12,992 nucleotides of DNA from Aquificota bacterium. Lineage in GTDB: Bacteria > Aquificota > Aquificia > Aquificales > Aquificaceae. The position numbers and the translations under genes are program-made. Positions 1 through 9,984 of the stretch are shown one piece after another. The stretch lies in contig JAADEK010000085.1 of assembly GCA_013153455.1 (NCBI GenBank), positions 1 to 12,992 on the forward strand. The letters run 5' to 3'. Under the pieces are notes generated by a model. The model was not told the origin of the DNA. It made no database searches and saw nothing but the letters and a program-made list of their open reading frames with translations. Within the stretch, counting starts at the first letter, position 1; the number at the start of each line of letters is the position of its first letter.

Positions 1-172
1 CTCTATTGACCTCCTCACCCCTGAAGGCTCTCTCCAGAACCTCCAGACACCTCTTTACGAGAATAAGCCTCCGTCTGAAGTGTTTGTTTGAAGCCTTCTT
101 TAGAAGCTCCTCCTCAGAAAGCCCACCCGCGGGGGCTTTTAAGAGGTCAAAGGGGGAGAGGTGTCCCCTCAA
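1..172 (-). CDS. Unidentified ORF, 5' part only
   Basis: An open frame on the minus strand runs from a TTG at 172-170 off the window edge, giving at least 57 codons. It is not recognised. The visible part begins MRGHLSPFDLLK and continues as a charged, helical segment (SEEELLKKASNKHF, then RRRLILVKRCLEVLERAF). Codon choice (GAG, CTC, CTT, AGG, AAG) matches the sure genes, which is why it is preferred over the Ser/Arg-rich frame on the plus strand. An in-frame stop (TAA, minus strand) lies 21 bases upstream of the TTG, so the start must be close. The Shine-Dalgarno-like GGGGAGGT (plus-strand 183-190) sits about 10 bases before the TTG, which is long. It is divergent from the hydrogenase operon. 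A regulator is possible from position alone, but nothing in the sequence shows it. Confidence 0.5.
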   Translation of the reverse strand, partial: MRGHLSPFDLLKAPAGGLSEEELLKKASNKHFRRRLILVKRCLEVLERAFRGEEVNR

Positions 173-236
173 AGACCGGAATACCTCCCCTTATGGAGGG
201 GTTTACCGATATAGTCATATATAGGGAGGTTCACAC
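173..236. promoter_or_regulatory. Divergent intergenic region before the hydrogenase accessory operon
   Basis: These 64 bases separate the minus-strand ORF from the cytochrome b gene and must carry the start signals for both if both are genes. An AT-rich stretch at 208-223 (TATAGT at 210-215, TATATA at 218-223) could hold a -10 element, but no convincing -35 box is visible. GGGAGGT at 224-230 is a good ribosome binding site six bases before the ATG at 237. CCTCC at 184-188 and GGAGG at 195-199 form an inverted repeat with a six-base loop. In the minus-strand transcript this would pair the Shine-Dalgarno sequence of the divergent ORF. Confidence 0.35.
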
Positions 237-935
237 ATGAAACTCTATAAAAGCATTTACATCTTCAGCCCCGCGCTCAGAATCTGGCACTGGGTGAACT
301 TCATCGCCATAGTCGTCCTCTTTCTGACGGGTCTCTACATAGGAACGCCCTACTTCACAACCAGCGTAGGTTACGAAGCCACGTTCGCATACGAAAAGAA
401 CATAACGATGGGACACTTCAGGTTCATACACTTCGTCGCGGGATACATACTCCTCGCTTCCTTCCTCTTTAGAATCTTCATAGCCTTCTTCAGGAAAGGC
501 GACAGGCTCTTTATACCCAAGTTCTGGAGCATAGAATACTGGGAAGGACTAAAGGAGACCCTAAAGGAATACCTCCTCATCTCACAACACCCCCCTATGA
601 TTAGGAACCCGCTCGCGAGGACAGCCTACTTCTTTGTATACCTCATGATTTTCTTCATGATAGCTACGGGTTTCGGTATGTATGGACTCTCGGACCCCGA
701 CGGATTTTGGGCTTCGGTCTTCGGTTGGGTTGTGTGGAGTCTCGGGGGAGAGTTCCAGGCTCACTTTTGGCACCACGTCGTTGCGTGGCTCATAATGCTC
801 TTTTTCGTCGTTCACGTATACTTCGTCTCACGCGAGGACTGGACGCACAAAAACGGTGAAGTGTCTTCCATGTTCAACGGCGTGAAGTTCTTCAAGAAAG
901 ACCCCGTAGATATAGAAGACGTAAAGGAGGGATAA
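237..935 (+). CDS. hupC: [NiFe]-hydrogenase b-type cytochrome subunit
   Basis: This is the 232-residue membrane cytochrome b of a group 1 uptake [NiFe] hydrogenase (HupC/HyaC/HydC family). It anchors the small/large subunit dimer to the membrane and passes electrons from H2 to the quinone pool. Four membrane segments are visible, at about residues 20-37, 63-87, 125-150 and 175-197. Candidate haem ligands are His18 (RIWHW), His60 or His65 (MGHFRFIHF), His179 (HFWHH) and His193 (VVHVYF), the arrangement expected for two b haems. Length is normal. The ATG has GGGAGGT six bases upstream. It is first in an accessory operon with hupE two bases behind. Oddly, no small or large subunit gene lies directly upstream on this strand. 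The symbol hyaC or hydC would serve equally well. Confidence 0.93.
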   Translation: MKLYKSIYIFSPALRIWHWVNFIAIVVLFLTGLYIGTPYFTTSVGYEATFAYEKNITMGHFRFIHFVAGYILLASFLFRIFIAFFRKGDRLFIPKFWSIEYWEGLKETLKEYLLISQHPPMIRNPLARTAYFFVYLMIFFMIATGFGMYGLSDPDGFWASVFGWVVWSLGGEFQAHFWHHVVAWLIMLFFVVHVYFVSREDWTHKNGEVSSMFNGVKFFKKDPVDIEDVKEG

Positions 936-937
936 CG

Positions 938-1471
938 ATGAAAAGGTTCGGCGCCCTTTTCCTCCTCGGTATTGCCTTCGGGCACCCCGTTCACACGAGC
1001 CTATCTTCCCCCTTCCTTTCGGGGCTCGCTCACCCGCTCACGGGGGCGGACCACCTCGCGGTGATGCTCGCGGTGGGCGCTCTGGGGGCATACCTTGGCG
1101 GAAAAAAAGCCCTCTTGCCCCCGCTCGGTTTCGTCGGGGGTATGCTCGCGGGAACGCTCTTAGCATTTCGGGGCTTTAGCCCGTCGTTTGCGGAGCTCGG
1201 TATACTCTTTTCCCTTTTGGTTTTCGGGCTTATGCTCCTTATGCGCGCGAGATTACTGCCCGCGGTTTTCCTCCTTTCCGTGCTCGGCGGGGTCTTTCAC
1301 GGATTTGCGCACGGGACGGAGGCTCCCGCGGGAACGGATGAGCTCCTTTATACCGCGGGTATGCTTCTTTCCACCGCTACGCTTCACGCGCTCGGCATAC
1401 TCGCGGGGCTTCGTTTGAGGACGCTCACGAGGGCTTTGGGCGCTCTGCTCATCGCCCTTGCGCTCGTATGA
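938..1471 (+). CDS. hupE: HupE/UreJ family nickel permease
   Basis: A 177-residue membrane protein of the HupE/UreJ family, secondary transporters thought to bring Ni2+ into the cell for hydrogenase or urease. Family signatures are present: HPLTGADHLAVM at residues 32-43, FHGFAHGTE at about 120-128 with His121, His125 and Glu128, and a late His150 in a membrane helix. The N-terminus (MKRFGALFLLGIAFG) resembles a cleavable signal followed by HPVH, as in HupE proteins where a processed N-terminal His region is proposed to bind metal. About six hydrophobic segments are visible. The start is set by AAAGGAGGG at 923-931, which lies across the end of the cytochrome b gene. Its last four bases (ATGA) overlap the start of hupD, suggesting coupled translation. 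Nickel supply to the hydrogenase is inferred from family and position. Confidence 0.92.
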   Translation: MKRFGALFLLGIAFGHPVHTSLSSPFLSGLAHPLTGADHLAVMLAVGALGAYLGGKKALLPPLGFVGGMLAGTLLAFRGFSPSFAELGILFSLLVFGLMLLMRARLLPAVFLLSVLGGVFHGFAHGTEAPAGTDELLYTAGMLLSTATLHALGILAGLRLRTLTRALGALLIALALV

Positions 1472-1947
1472 TTACCGTTTTGGGCGTGGGGAATATACTC
1501 CTTTCGGACGAGGGGCTCGGTGTTCGGGCGGTTGAGGAGCTTTCACGCCTTTACGAGCTTCCCCCCGACGTTCGCGCCCTTGACGGGGGGACGCTCGGAA
1601 TAGACCTCATGTATCACCTGAGGGGAACGGAGAAGCTCATAGTCGTTGATGCGGTCCTCGGGGGAGGTGAGCCGGGAACCATTTACGTCTTTAAGGGAAA
1701 CGAGGTAAAGAAATACTTCAGAAAGAAGGTCTCCGCGCACGAGCTCGGCATCCAGGAAGTCCTCGCCCTCATGGAACTGACGGGTCAAAACCCCGAGGAG
1801 GTCGTCCTGATAGGTATGGAACCAAAAAGCCTTGAGCTTTCAACGGAGCTATCGGATGAGGTCGCCCGGCGCATACCCCTCCTCGTTGAGAGGATAGTTT
1901 CCCAGCTCGGGAAGTGGGGAAAGGAGCTGAGGAGGAAAGCCCTATGA
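1468..1947 (+). CDS. hupD: Hydrogenase maturation endopeptidase, HupD/HyaD type
   Basis: This 159-residue protease removes the C-terminal extension of the hydrogenase large subunit once the Ni-Fe centre is in place (peptidase family M52). The N-terminal signature GVGNILLSDEGLG is at residues 6-18. The three nickel-sensing ligands expected from E. coli HybD appear as Glu15, Asp61 (VVDAVLGG) and His91 (SAHELG). Length is normal for the family. The ATG overlaps the stop of hupE as ATGA and the stop overlaps the next gene in the same way, so the operon is translated as a tight chain. The C-terminus is basic and less conserved (KWGKELRRKAL). The specific substrate cannot be read from sequence, but the neighbouring cytochrome b points to a membrane-bound uptake hydrogenase. 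Confidence 0.95.
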   Translation: MITVLGVGNILLSDEGLGVRAVEELSRLYELPPDVRALDGGTLGIDLMYHLRGTEKLIVVDAVLGGGEPGTIYVFKGNEVKKYFRKKVSAHELGIQEVLALMELTGQNPEEVVLIGMEPKSLELSTELSDEVARRIPLLVERIVSQLGKWGKELRRKAL

Positions 1948-2327
1948 GCGAAGGGCTTATGAACGCTCTTCCTATACTGAGGGAGATACTCATCGCGCTT
2001 AAGGAGCTCTACGAGAAGGGAGAGGAGCACATCATATACATAAACAAACTCCCCCTTACGCAAAAGGACAGGGAGTTGATACTTGACGTTCTGGGGAGGG
2101 GTCAGGTAAGGATTTACTACAGCTCAAAGACACAGCCCGCGGAGTGGTGGGAGACGGGTATATACGGGGTTTGGGTCGGTGTGATAAAGGACAGGGACGG
2201 GAAGCCCATACTTGAGACCGTAGAAATCACATACTTTCCTAAGCTCGCGTCCGCCCAAAGGGAGGACATACGGGAGAGTATAAAATACCTTGAGAGGAGG
2301 CTTTCGGAGATAGAGGAGGTAAGGTGA
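1944..2327 (+). CDS. Short HupH/HyaF-like hydrogenase expression protein (single C-terminal domain)
   Basis: A 127-residue protein that matches the C-terminal conserved region of HupH/HyaF hydrogenase expression proteins. The pattern is GEEHIIYINKLPLTQKDRE, then LGRGQVRIYY, a WWETGIYGVW segment, and DGKPILETVEIT near the end, followed by a helix. HupH family members help mature the hydrogenase, probably the small subunit and its iron-sulfur clusters. Standard HupH/HyaF proteins are about 280 residues, so this is a short, one-domain form. I chose ATG 1944 over the upstream GTG at 1914. The ATG makes a four-base ATGA overlap with hupD, and AGGAGG at 1930-1935 is eight bases before it. Position between hupD and hypB supports the role. 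Function beyond general maturation is inferred. Confidence 0.8.
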   Translation: MSEGLMNALPILREILIALKELYEKGEEHIIYINKLPLTQKDRELILDVLGRGQVRIYYSSKTQPAEWWETGIYGVWVGVIKDRDGKPILETVEITYFPKLASAQREDIRESIKYLERRLSEIEEVR

Positions 2328-3055
2328 TGTGTAAGGATTGCGGTTGTTCCGTTCCGGAGGGAGATAAAAAGACGGTTGAGGTTCTTGAGAAGATTCTCTC
2401 CCGAAACGACGAACAGGCTCTCTCAAACAGGGAGCACTTTGAGAGGCACGGTATACTCGCGGTAAACCTCATGAGCTCTCCCGGTGCGGGAAAGACGAGC
2501 CTCCTTGAGAGGACTATAGAAGCCCTTGAGGGTAAGCTCAGGATAGGGGTAATTGAGGGAGACCTTGAGACCAACAGGGACGCGGAGCGTATAAAGAAAA
2601 AGGGCGCACCCGCATACCAGATTACCACCGGGAGCGCTTGCCACCTTGACGCGTTTATGGTTCACGAGGGGATACACCACCTCCCCCTTGACGAGCTTGA
2701 TATAGTCTTTATAGAGAACGTGGGGAATTTGGTTTGTCCCGCTTCATACGACCTCGGCGCTCACCTGAACGTGGTTCTCCTCTCCTCCACGGAGGGTGAG
2801 GACAAGCCGGAGAAGTATCCCGTGATGTTCAAAAACGCGGACCTCCTCCTCATCACAAAGACGGACCTCATACCTTACACTGGTTTCAACCCCGAGGAAG
2901 CGATAGCGTCCGCGAAACGCGTAAACCCCCGTATTGAGACACTCCTCCTCAGCGCAAAGAGCGGGGAGGGGATTGAGCTTTGGTGCGATTATCTGATGCG
3001 CAAGCTATCGGAGCTAAGAAGCAGGTTAAATGAAGAGAGTTCGGCTCAAGCTTAA
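2327..3055 (+). CDS. hypB: Hydrogenase nickel incorporation GTPase HypB
   Basis: HypB is the GTPase that, with HypA, delivers nickel to the hydrogenase large subunit precursor in the cytoplasm. In the 242-residue protein the N-terminus carries MCKDCGC, the CxxCGC high-affinity nickel site. The Walker A loop SSPGAGKTS is at residues 50-58. The metal-binding pair Cys105-His106 lies in TGSACHLDA, with Cys137 in ENVGNLVCP. The guanine-specificity motif is TKTD at 177-180. The poly-histidine storage stretch of some HypB proteins is absent. An in-frame GTG sits just before, at 2324. I prefer ATG 2327 because AGGAGGT at 2314-2320 is then six bases away. The ATG overlaps the previous stop by one base (TGATG). 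The 3' end overlaps hypF by 26 bases. HypA is not in the window. Confidence 0.97.
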   Translation: MCKDCGCSVPEGDKKTVEVLEKILSRNDEQALSNREHFERHGILAVNLMSSPGAGKTSLLERTIEALEGKLRIGVIEGDLETNRDAERIKKKGAPAYQITTGSACHLDAFMVHEGIHHLPLDELDIVFIENVGNLVCPASYDLGAHLNVVLLSSTEGEDKPEKYPVMFKNADLLLITKTDLIPYTGFNPEEAIASAKRVNPRIETLLLSAKSGEGIELWCDYLMRKLSELRSRLNEESSAQA

Positions 3056-5227
3056 AGGGGTCGTTCAGGGTGTAGGTTTTCGCCCCTTTGTCCACAGGCT
3101 CGCAACGGGTCTTTCCCTCCGCGGTTTTGTCCTCAACAACGCGGAAGGCGTTCTTATTGAGATAGAAGGGGAGGAGGATAAGCTTTACGAGTTCTTGAGA
3201 AGGCTTGAGGAGGAAAAACCGAGAAACGCCCGAATACTTAAGAAGGAGGTTGAGTTCTTACCGCCCGTCGGCTTTCGGGACTTTACGATAAGGAAAAGCG
3301 AAGGGGGAAGAAAAGAGGCGCTCGTCCTTCCGGATATAGCGACGTGCGAGGACTGTCTTCGTGAGGTTATGGACCCGAACGACAGGAGATACCGATACCC
3401 CTTCACAAACTGCACGAACTGCGGTCCGAGGTTCACGATAATAGAGCGCCTGCCCTACGACAGGCAAAACACGACGATGAAATACTTTCGTATGTGTGAG
3501 GACTGCAGGCGCGAATACGAGGACCCGACCAGCAGGCGCTTCCACGCCCAGCCGAACGCCTGCCCCCGCTGTGGTCCCGAGCTATACCTCTGCTCACCGA
3601 GCGGAAAGCCCTCCCAAAGGGGACAAAAGGCTTTAGAGCTCGCGCTTGAGCTTCTTCGGGAGGGGAAAATCGTCGCGCTCAAGGGTATAGGAGGTTTCCA
3701 CCTCCTTTGTGATGCGACCAATGAGGACGCCATCTCCCTCCTCAGGAGGAGAAAGAGAAGACCTCATAAACCCTTTGCTGTTATGTTTCCCTCCCCCGAG
3801 AGCGCGCTTGAGTTTTTGGAGCTGAGCGAGGAAGAGCTTGAGCTCCTCCTTTCTCCCGAGCGCCCTATAGTCCTCGCGAGGAGTAAGGGAAAGCTACCGG
3901 AGCTGATAGCGCCCGGTCTTTCGCGCGTCGGCGCCTTTTTACCTTACTCCCCGCTTCACCACATCCTCCTTTCGGACTTCGGGAAGCCCGTCGTTGCGAC
4001 GAGCGCGAACCTCTCGGGTGAGCCGATAGTGAAGGACAACACGGAAGCTATGGAAAAGCTCTCGGGGCTTTGTGATGCCCTCGTTGTTCACAACAGACCC
4101 ATAAAGAGGAGGTGCGACGACAGCGTCGTGAAGCTCGTGGGAGGCATACCTACACCCATAAGGCGCTCGCGCGGTTACGCTCCCCTTCCCGTCTTCTTAC
4201 CGAAAGCCCTAAAGAAGCGCGTTCTCGCTCTCGGGGGTATGCTTAAAAATACGTTCGCCCTCGGGGAGGGGGATAAGGTTATCCTGAGCCAGCATATGGG
4301 GGATATTGAAAGCGCGGAAGCGCTTTCGGTGCTTGAGGAGAGCGTTTTTGACCTTATGGAGCTTTTCGGCTTTGAGCCAGAGGTGATTGCTTGCGACCTT
4401 CACCCCAGATACGAAACGACGCGCCTCGCAAAAAGGCTCTCCCGAAGGCTCGGTATTCCGCTCGTCGGGGTTCAGCACCACTTTGCTCACGCGCTCTCTT
4501 GCATGGCGGAGAACGCCCTTGAGGGTGAAGTTCTCGCGATTGTTTGGGACGGGACGGGATACGGAACCGACGGAACGCTTTGGGGAGGGGAGTTTTTGAG
4601 GGTTTCTTTACGCTCGTTTGAGCGCCTTTACTACTTCAGACCTTTCCCGCTTTTGGGGGGTGAGAAGGCGATAAGGGAGCCAAGGCGCGTCGCCCTTTCG
4701 CTCCTTCTTGAGAGCTTCGGAAAGGTTATACCCGAGGGGTGGGCGAGGGGCGCCTTCGGTGAGCGTGAGCTTTCTTTGCTGATTCGGGCTCACGAGAGGC
4801 GCATAAACGCCCCCCTTTCCTCCTCCGTGGGTCGGCTTCTTGACGGCGTTTCTTCGCTTTTGGGTGTTCTTCACGAGGCGACCTACGAGGGTCAGGCGCC
4901 GATGATGTTGGAGGAGCTATACGAGCGCGGTGAGCGCTCGTCATATCCCTTTTATATAAATGGAAATCAGATAGATTGGAGACCCGCGATAAGGCGTCTT
5001 GTCTCCGAAAGGGACAAAAGGAGGGGTGCGACGCTCTTTATAAACACGCTCGCGGAGGTCTGTCTTGAGGTCGCAAGGAGGGCGGGGCTGAGGGATGTTT
5101 GTCTTTCGGGGGGTGTTATGCAGAACGACCCGCTCGTTTCGCGCATTCGGGAGCTTCTTGAGGGCGAAGGCTTTAGGGTCTACACGCACAGGGTCGTCCC
5201 GCCCAACGACGGGGGTATCTCTCTGGG

Positions 5228-5255
<28 letters not shown>
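3030..5255 (+). CDS. hypF: Carbamoyltransferase HypF (cyanide ligand synthesis)
   Basis: HypF uses carbamoyl phosphate and ATP to make carbamoyl adenylate and pass the carbamoyl group to the HypE C-terminal cysteine, the source of the two CN ligands of the Ni-Fe site. The 741 residues show the full domain set. There is an acylphosphatase-like domain (GVVQGVGFRPFV at 10-21, with Arg18 and Asn36). Two zinc fingers follow, with Cys106/109/128/131 and Cys156/159/178/181. Next is a YrdC-like domain at about 195-380. The Kae1-like C-terminal domain carries HHFAHALSCMAEN, WDGTGYGTDG and LSGGVMQN. Length is typical. The start ATG lies 26 bases inside hypB with only a weak ribosome site (AGG at 3023-3025), so translation probably depends on hypB. 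The last 28 bases overlap the end of hypX on the other strand. Confidence 0.97.
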
Positions 5256-7628
<2,373 letters not shown>

Positions 7629-8981
7629 ATGGCTATGAAGGAAAGGGTGATAGTTATAGGAGGAGGGCTCGCGGGCTCCGAGAGCGCTTGGAGACTCGCA
7701 AACGAGGGGCACGAGGTCATCCTTTACGAGATGCGCCCCGAGAGGATGACGCCCGCACACAGGACGGGAAATTTAGCGGAGCTCGTGTGTAGCAACACGC
7801 TCGGGGGGCTTGAACTCACAACTGGCGCGGGACTCCTCAAGGCGGAGATGAGGCTTCTTGGCTCTATCGTTATAGAAGCTGCGAAGGTCGCGCGCGTTCC
7901 CGCGGGGGGTGCCCTCGCGGTTGATAGGGAAATCTTTTCCTCTTACATAACCGAAAAGCTCTCCTCCCACCCGAGGATAAAGATAGTAAGGGAAGAGGTA
8001 AAGAAGATTCCCGAGGACGATATAGTCGTGATAGCAACCGGACCCCTCACCTCCGAAGCCCTGAGCGAGGAGATAAAGGCTTTGGTAGGTGAGGAGACGC
8101 TCTACTTTTACGACGCGATAGCCCCGATAGTTGACGCGGACAGCGTTGACTTCTCAAAGGGCTTTTGGGGTTCCCGATGGGGAAAGGGAGGGGAGGACTA
8201 CTTTAACTGCGTCCTTACGGAAGAGGAATACAGGCTCTTTTACGAAGAGCTGATGAAGGCTCAAAAGGTGGAGCCTAAGGACTTTGAGAAAGCGGTTCAC
8301 TTTGAGGGCTGTCTCCCCATAGAGGAGATGGCGAGAAGGGGCTACAAGACCCTCCTCTTTGGTCCCATGAGACCGGTGGGGCTCGTGGACCCAAGGACGG
8401 GAAAGGAGCCTTTCGCGGTCGTTCAGCTGAGGAAGGAAAACAAAGAGGGAACACTCCTTTCCTTGGTGGGCTTTCAGACGAAGCTCACCTACAGCGAGCA
8501 AAAGCGCGTCTTTAGGCTTATCCCTTGCTTGAGGAACGCGCGCTTTGTGCGCCTCGGCTCAATGCACAGGAACACCTTCATACAATCAAACAAGGTATTG
8601 ACGCGCTTTTTAAACCTCAGGAAAAAGGAAAACATCTTCTTCGCGGGTCAGATAACGGGGGTTGAGGGATACGTAGCCTCGTCCGCGACGGGTATACTCG
8701 CGGGTATAAACGCGGGCAGGCTCGCCCGCGGTGAGAGCCCGACGGAAGCTCCGAGGGAGAGTATGCTCGGCTCGTTGGTTCACTACATAACAACAAAGGA
8801 AGGTGAGCTACAACCCATGAACCCGGTCTTCGGGCTCCTTCCCCCGCTGGAGAAAAAAGTAAAGGACAAAAGGAAGAGAAAGGAGCTTATGGCTAAGAGG
8901 GCGCTTGAGAGCGTTGAGAGATGGATAGAGCGGGAAGGGCTTTCCTTGGAGTCTGCTAAAATGCTAATTAATGGAGGTTAA
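7629..8981 (+). CDS. trmFO: Methylenetetrahydrofolate-tRNA-(uracil-5-)-methyltransferase TrmFO
   Basis: TrmFO is the folate- and FAD-dependent enzyme that makes 5-methyluridine at position 54 in the T-loop of tRNA. The 450-residue protein starts with the FAD-binding motif GGGLAGSESAWRLA (from residue 11), then has PAHRTGNLAELVCSN with Cys54 (the equivalent of the B. subtilis Cys53 redox/catalytic residue) and a second conserved cysteine, Cys228, in FEGCLPIEEMA. Further family segments include FGPMRPVGL, VGFQTKL, RLGSMHRNTF and AGQITGVEGYVASSATG near the C-terminal flavin-binding part. Length is normal. ATG 7629 was chosen, with ATG 7635 as an alternative that loses two residues. No ribosome site precedes either. 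The gene ends 11 bases inside the next gene, so the two are probably co-transcribed. Confidence 0.97.
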   Translation: MAMKERVIVIGGGLAGSESAWRLANEGHEVILYEMRPERMTPAHRTGNLAELVCSNTLGGLELTTGAGLLKAEMRLLGSIVIEAAKVARVPAGGALAVDREIFSSYITEKLSSHPRIKIVREEVKKIPEDDIVVIATGPLTSEALSEEIKALVGEETLYFYDAIAPIVDADSVDFSKGFWGSRWGKGGEDYFNCVLTEEEYRLFYEELMKAQKVEPKDFEKAVHFEGCLPIEEMARRGYKTLLFGPMRPVGLVDPRTGKEPFAVVQLRKENKEGTLLSLVGFQTKLTYSEQKRVFRLIPCLRNARFVRLGSMHRNTFIQSNKVLTRFLNLRKKENIFFAGQITGVEGYVASSATGILAGINAGRLARGESPTEAPRESMLGSLVHYITTKEGELQPMNPVFGLLPPLEKKVKDKRKRKELMAKRALESVERWIEREGLSLESAKMLINGG

Positions 8982-9984
8982 GTGCTCCATCTACGAGAAG
9001 ATAAGGAGCGGAGAGGAGCTCACGGAGGACGATAAAAAAAACTTAAAAGAGATAATAAGGAGGATGTTTAACTTCTTCGTTGAACAGGAGATTCTCCCTA
9101 CACCCAACAATTACGCAAAATGGTTCTTCGTCTTTTGTTACGTCGTTGAGAACCGTATAGAGCCCACCGTAAACGAGCTTATAGACATCTACTACAAGAT
9201 TTTTAAGGAAGCGAAGATAGACCTGAGGGTCTCGGGTGAGATAGAGAGGATACTGAACGAGGTAAAGCACGTCATATACGACTACCTTGATACGGTTCAG
9301 GGATACGACAGGAAACTCGGGAAGCACGAGAAGAAGCTTGAGGAGGTATCCGCACAAAAGGAGCAGATGGAAATCCTGAGGGAGATTCTTCAGGAGCTCA
9401 CGGAGCTGAGGAAAACAAATCAAGAGCTTATAGAGAAGCTAAAGGAAAAGCAACAATACGTTGAGAAGCTTAAAAAAGAGCTTGAGACGCTCAAGAAGCA
9501 AGCCTTCGTTGATTACCTTACGGGTCTAAAGAACAGGCGCTCAATAGAGAAGGCTCTTTACGACTACTTTAACGACTTTCAGCGCTACAAATACCCCTTT
9601 TCCGTAATTATGTTTGATGTGAACAACTTCAAGGAGATAAACGACAAATACGGGCACCCGGTGGGGGACTGCGTCCTCAGGCACATAGGAGATATACTAA
9701 GGAAATACCTGAGGGCAAAGGACGCTATAGGGAGATACGGGGGGGACGAGTTCCTCATAATCCTCCCGGGGGTGAACCTCCAGAACGCTGTAAAGATAGC
9801 GAGAAGGCTGAAGAACGCTATAGAGAATTACTTCTTTGATTGCGGGGACAAGGAGCTTAAGGTAAGCGCGAGCTTCGGGGTCGTTGAGGTAAACGACCGG
9901 TTCAGGAGCGTTGAGGAGATACTGAGGGAGGTTGACAAGAAACTATACGAGGCAAAGAGCAAGGACGAGCACATAGCCTACTGA
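8971..9984 (+). CDS. Diguanylate cyclase (GGDEF) with N-terminal helical region and coiled coil
   Basis: This 337-residue protein should make the second messenger c-di-GMP from two GTP. The N-terminal 110 or so residues are helical and hold [13 protein letters not shown] at about 43-55, resembling a Pro-x-x-Tyr-Trp pattern seen ahead of some GGDEF domains. I cannot assign its ligand. A strong coiled coil (about 115-175, Glu/Lys/Leu-rich) links to the GGDEF domain, with [10 protein letters not shown] at 181-190, metal-binding Asp216 in FDVNNF, an intact GGDEF at 257-261, and the inhibitory site RAKD at 248-251 exactly five residues before it. The enzyme is therefore predicted active and product-inhibited. 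No membrane helices are seen, so it is cytoplasmic. ATG 8971 overlaps trmFO by 11 bases. The GGAGGT at 8973-8978 lies after this start and cannot serve it. Transcription ends at the hairpin at 9981-10010. Confidence 0.92.
   Translation: MEVKCSIYEKIRSGEELTEDDKKNLKEIIRRMFNFFVEQEILPTPNNYAKWFFVFCYVVENRIEPTVNELIDIYYKIFKEAKIDLRVSGEIERILNEVKHVIYDYLDTVQGYDRKLGKHEKKLEEVSAQKEQMEILREILQELTELRKTNQELIEKLKEKQQYVEKLKKELETLKKQAFVDYLTGLKNRRSIEKALYDYFNDFQRYKYPFSVIMFDVNNFKEINDKYGHPVGDCVLRHIGDILRKYLRAKDAIGRYGGDEFLIILPGVNLQNAVKIARRLKNAIENYFFDCGDKELKVSASFGVVEVNDRFRSVEEILREVDKKLYEAKSKDEHIAY

Noticed and set aside
118..140. AAAGCCC/GGGCTTT inverted repeat with a short T run, a possible plus-strand terminator for an upstream gene
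   Set aside because: It lies inside the likely minus-strand ORF, where it reads as sensible codons. The T run is mostly within the stem, and no plus-strand gene ending before it can be seen.
6..224. 72-codon plus-strand frame before the cytochrome b gene
   Set aside because: Its Ser/Arg/Pro-rich translation is typical of an antisense shadow, and the opposite strand has a better codon pattern.
768..784. TGGCAC followed by TTGC, resembling a sigma-54 promoter
   Set aside because: The spacing between GG and GC is 12 bases rather than the required 10, and it lies in the conserved His-rich coding segment (FWHHVVAW) of the cytochrome b gene.
9034..9042. Run of eight A followed by C (A-AAA-AAC), a possible slippery site in the diguanylate cyclase gene
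   Set aside because: A shift would lead to an early stop and lose the catalytic domain. No stimulatory structure is evident, and Lys-Lys-Asn is a normal reading here.
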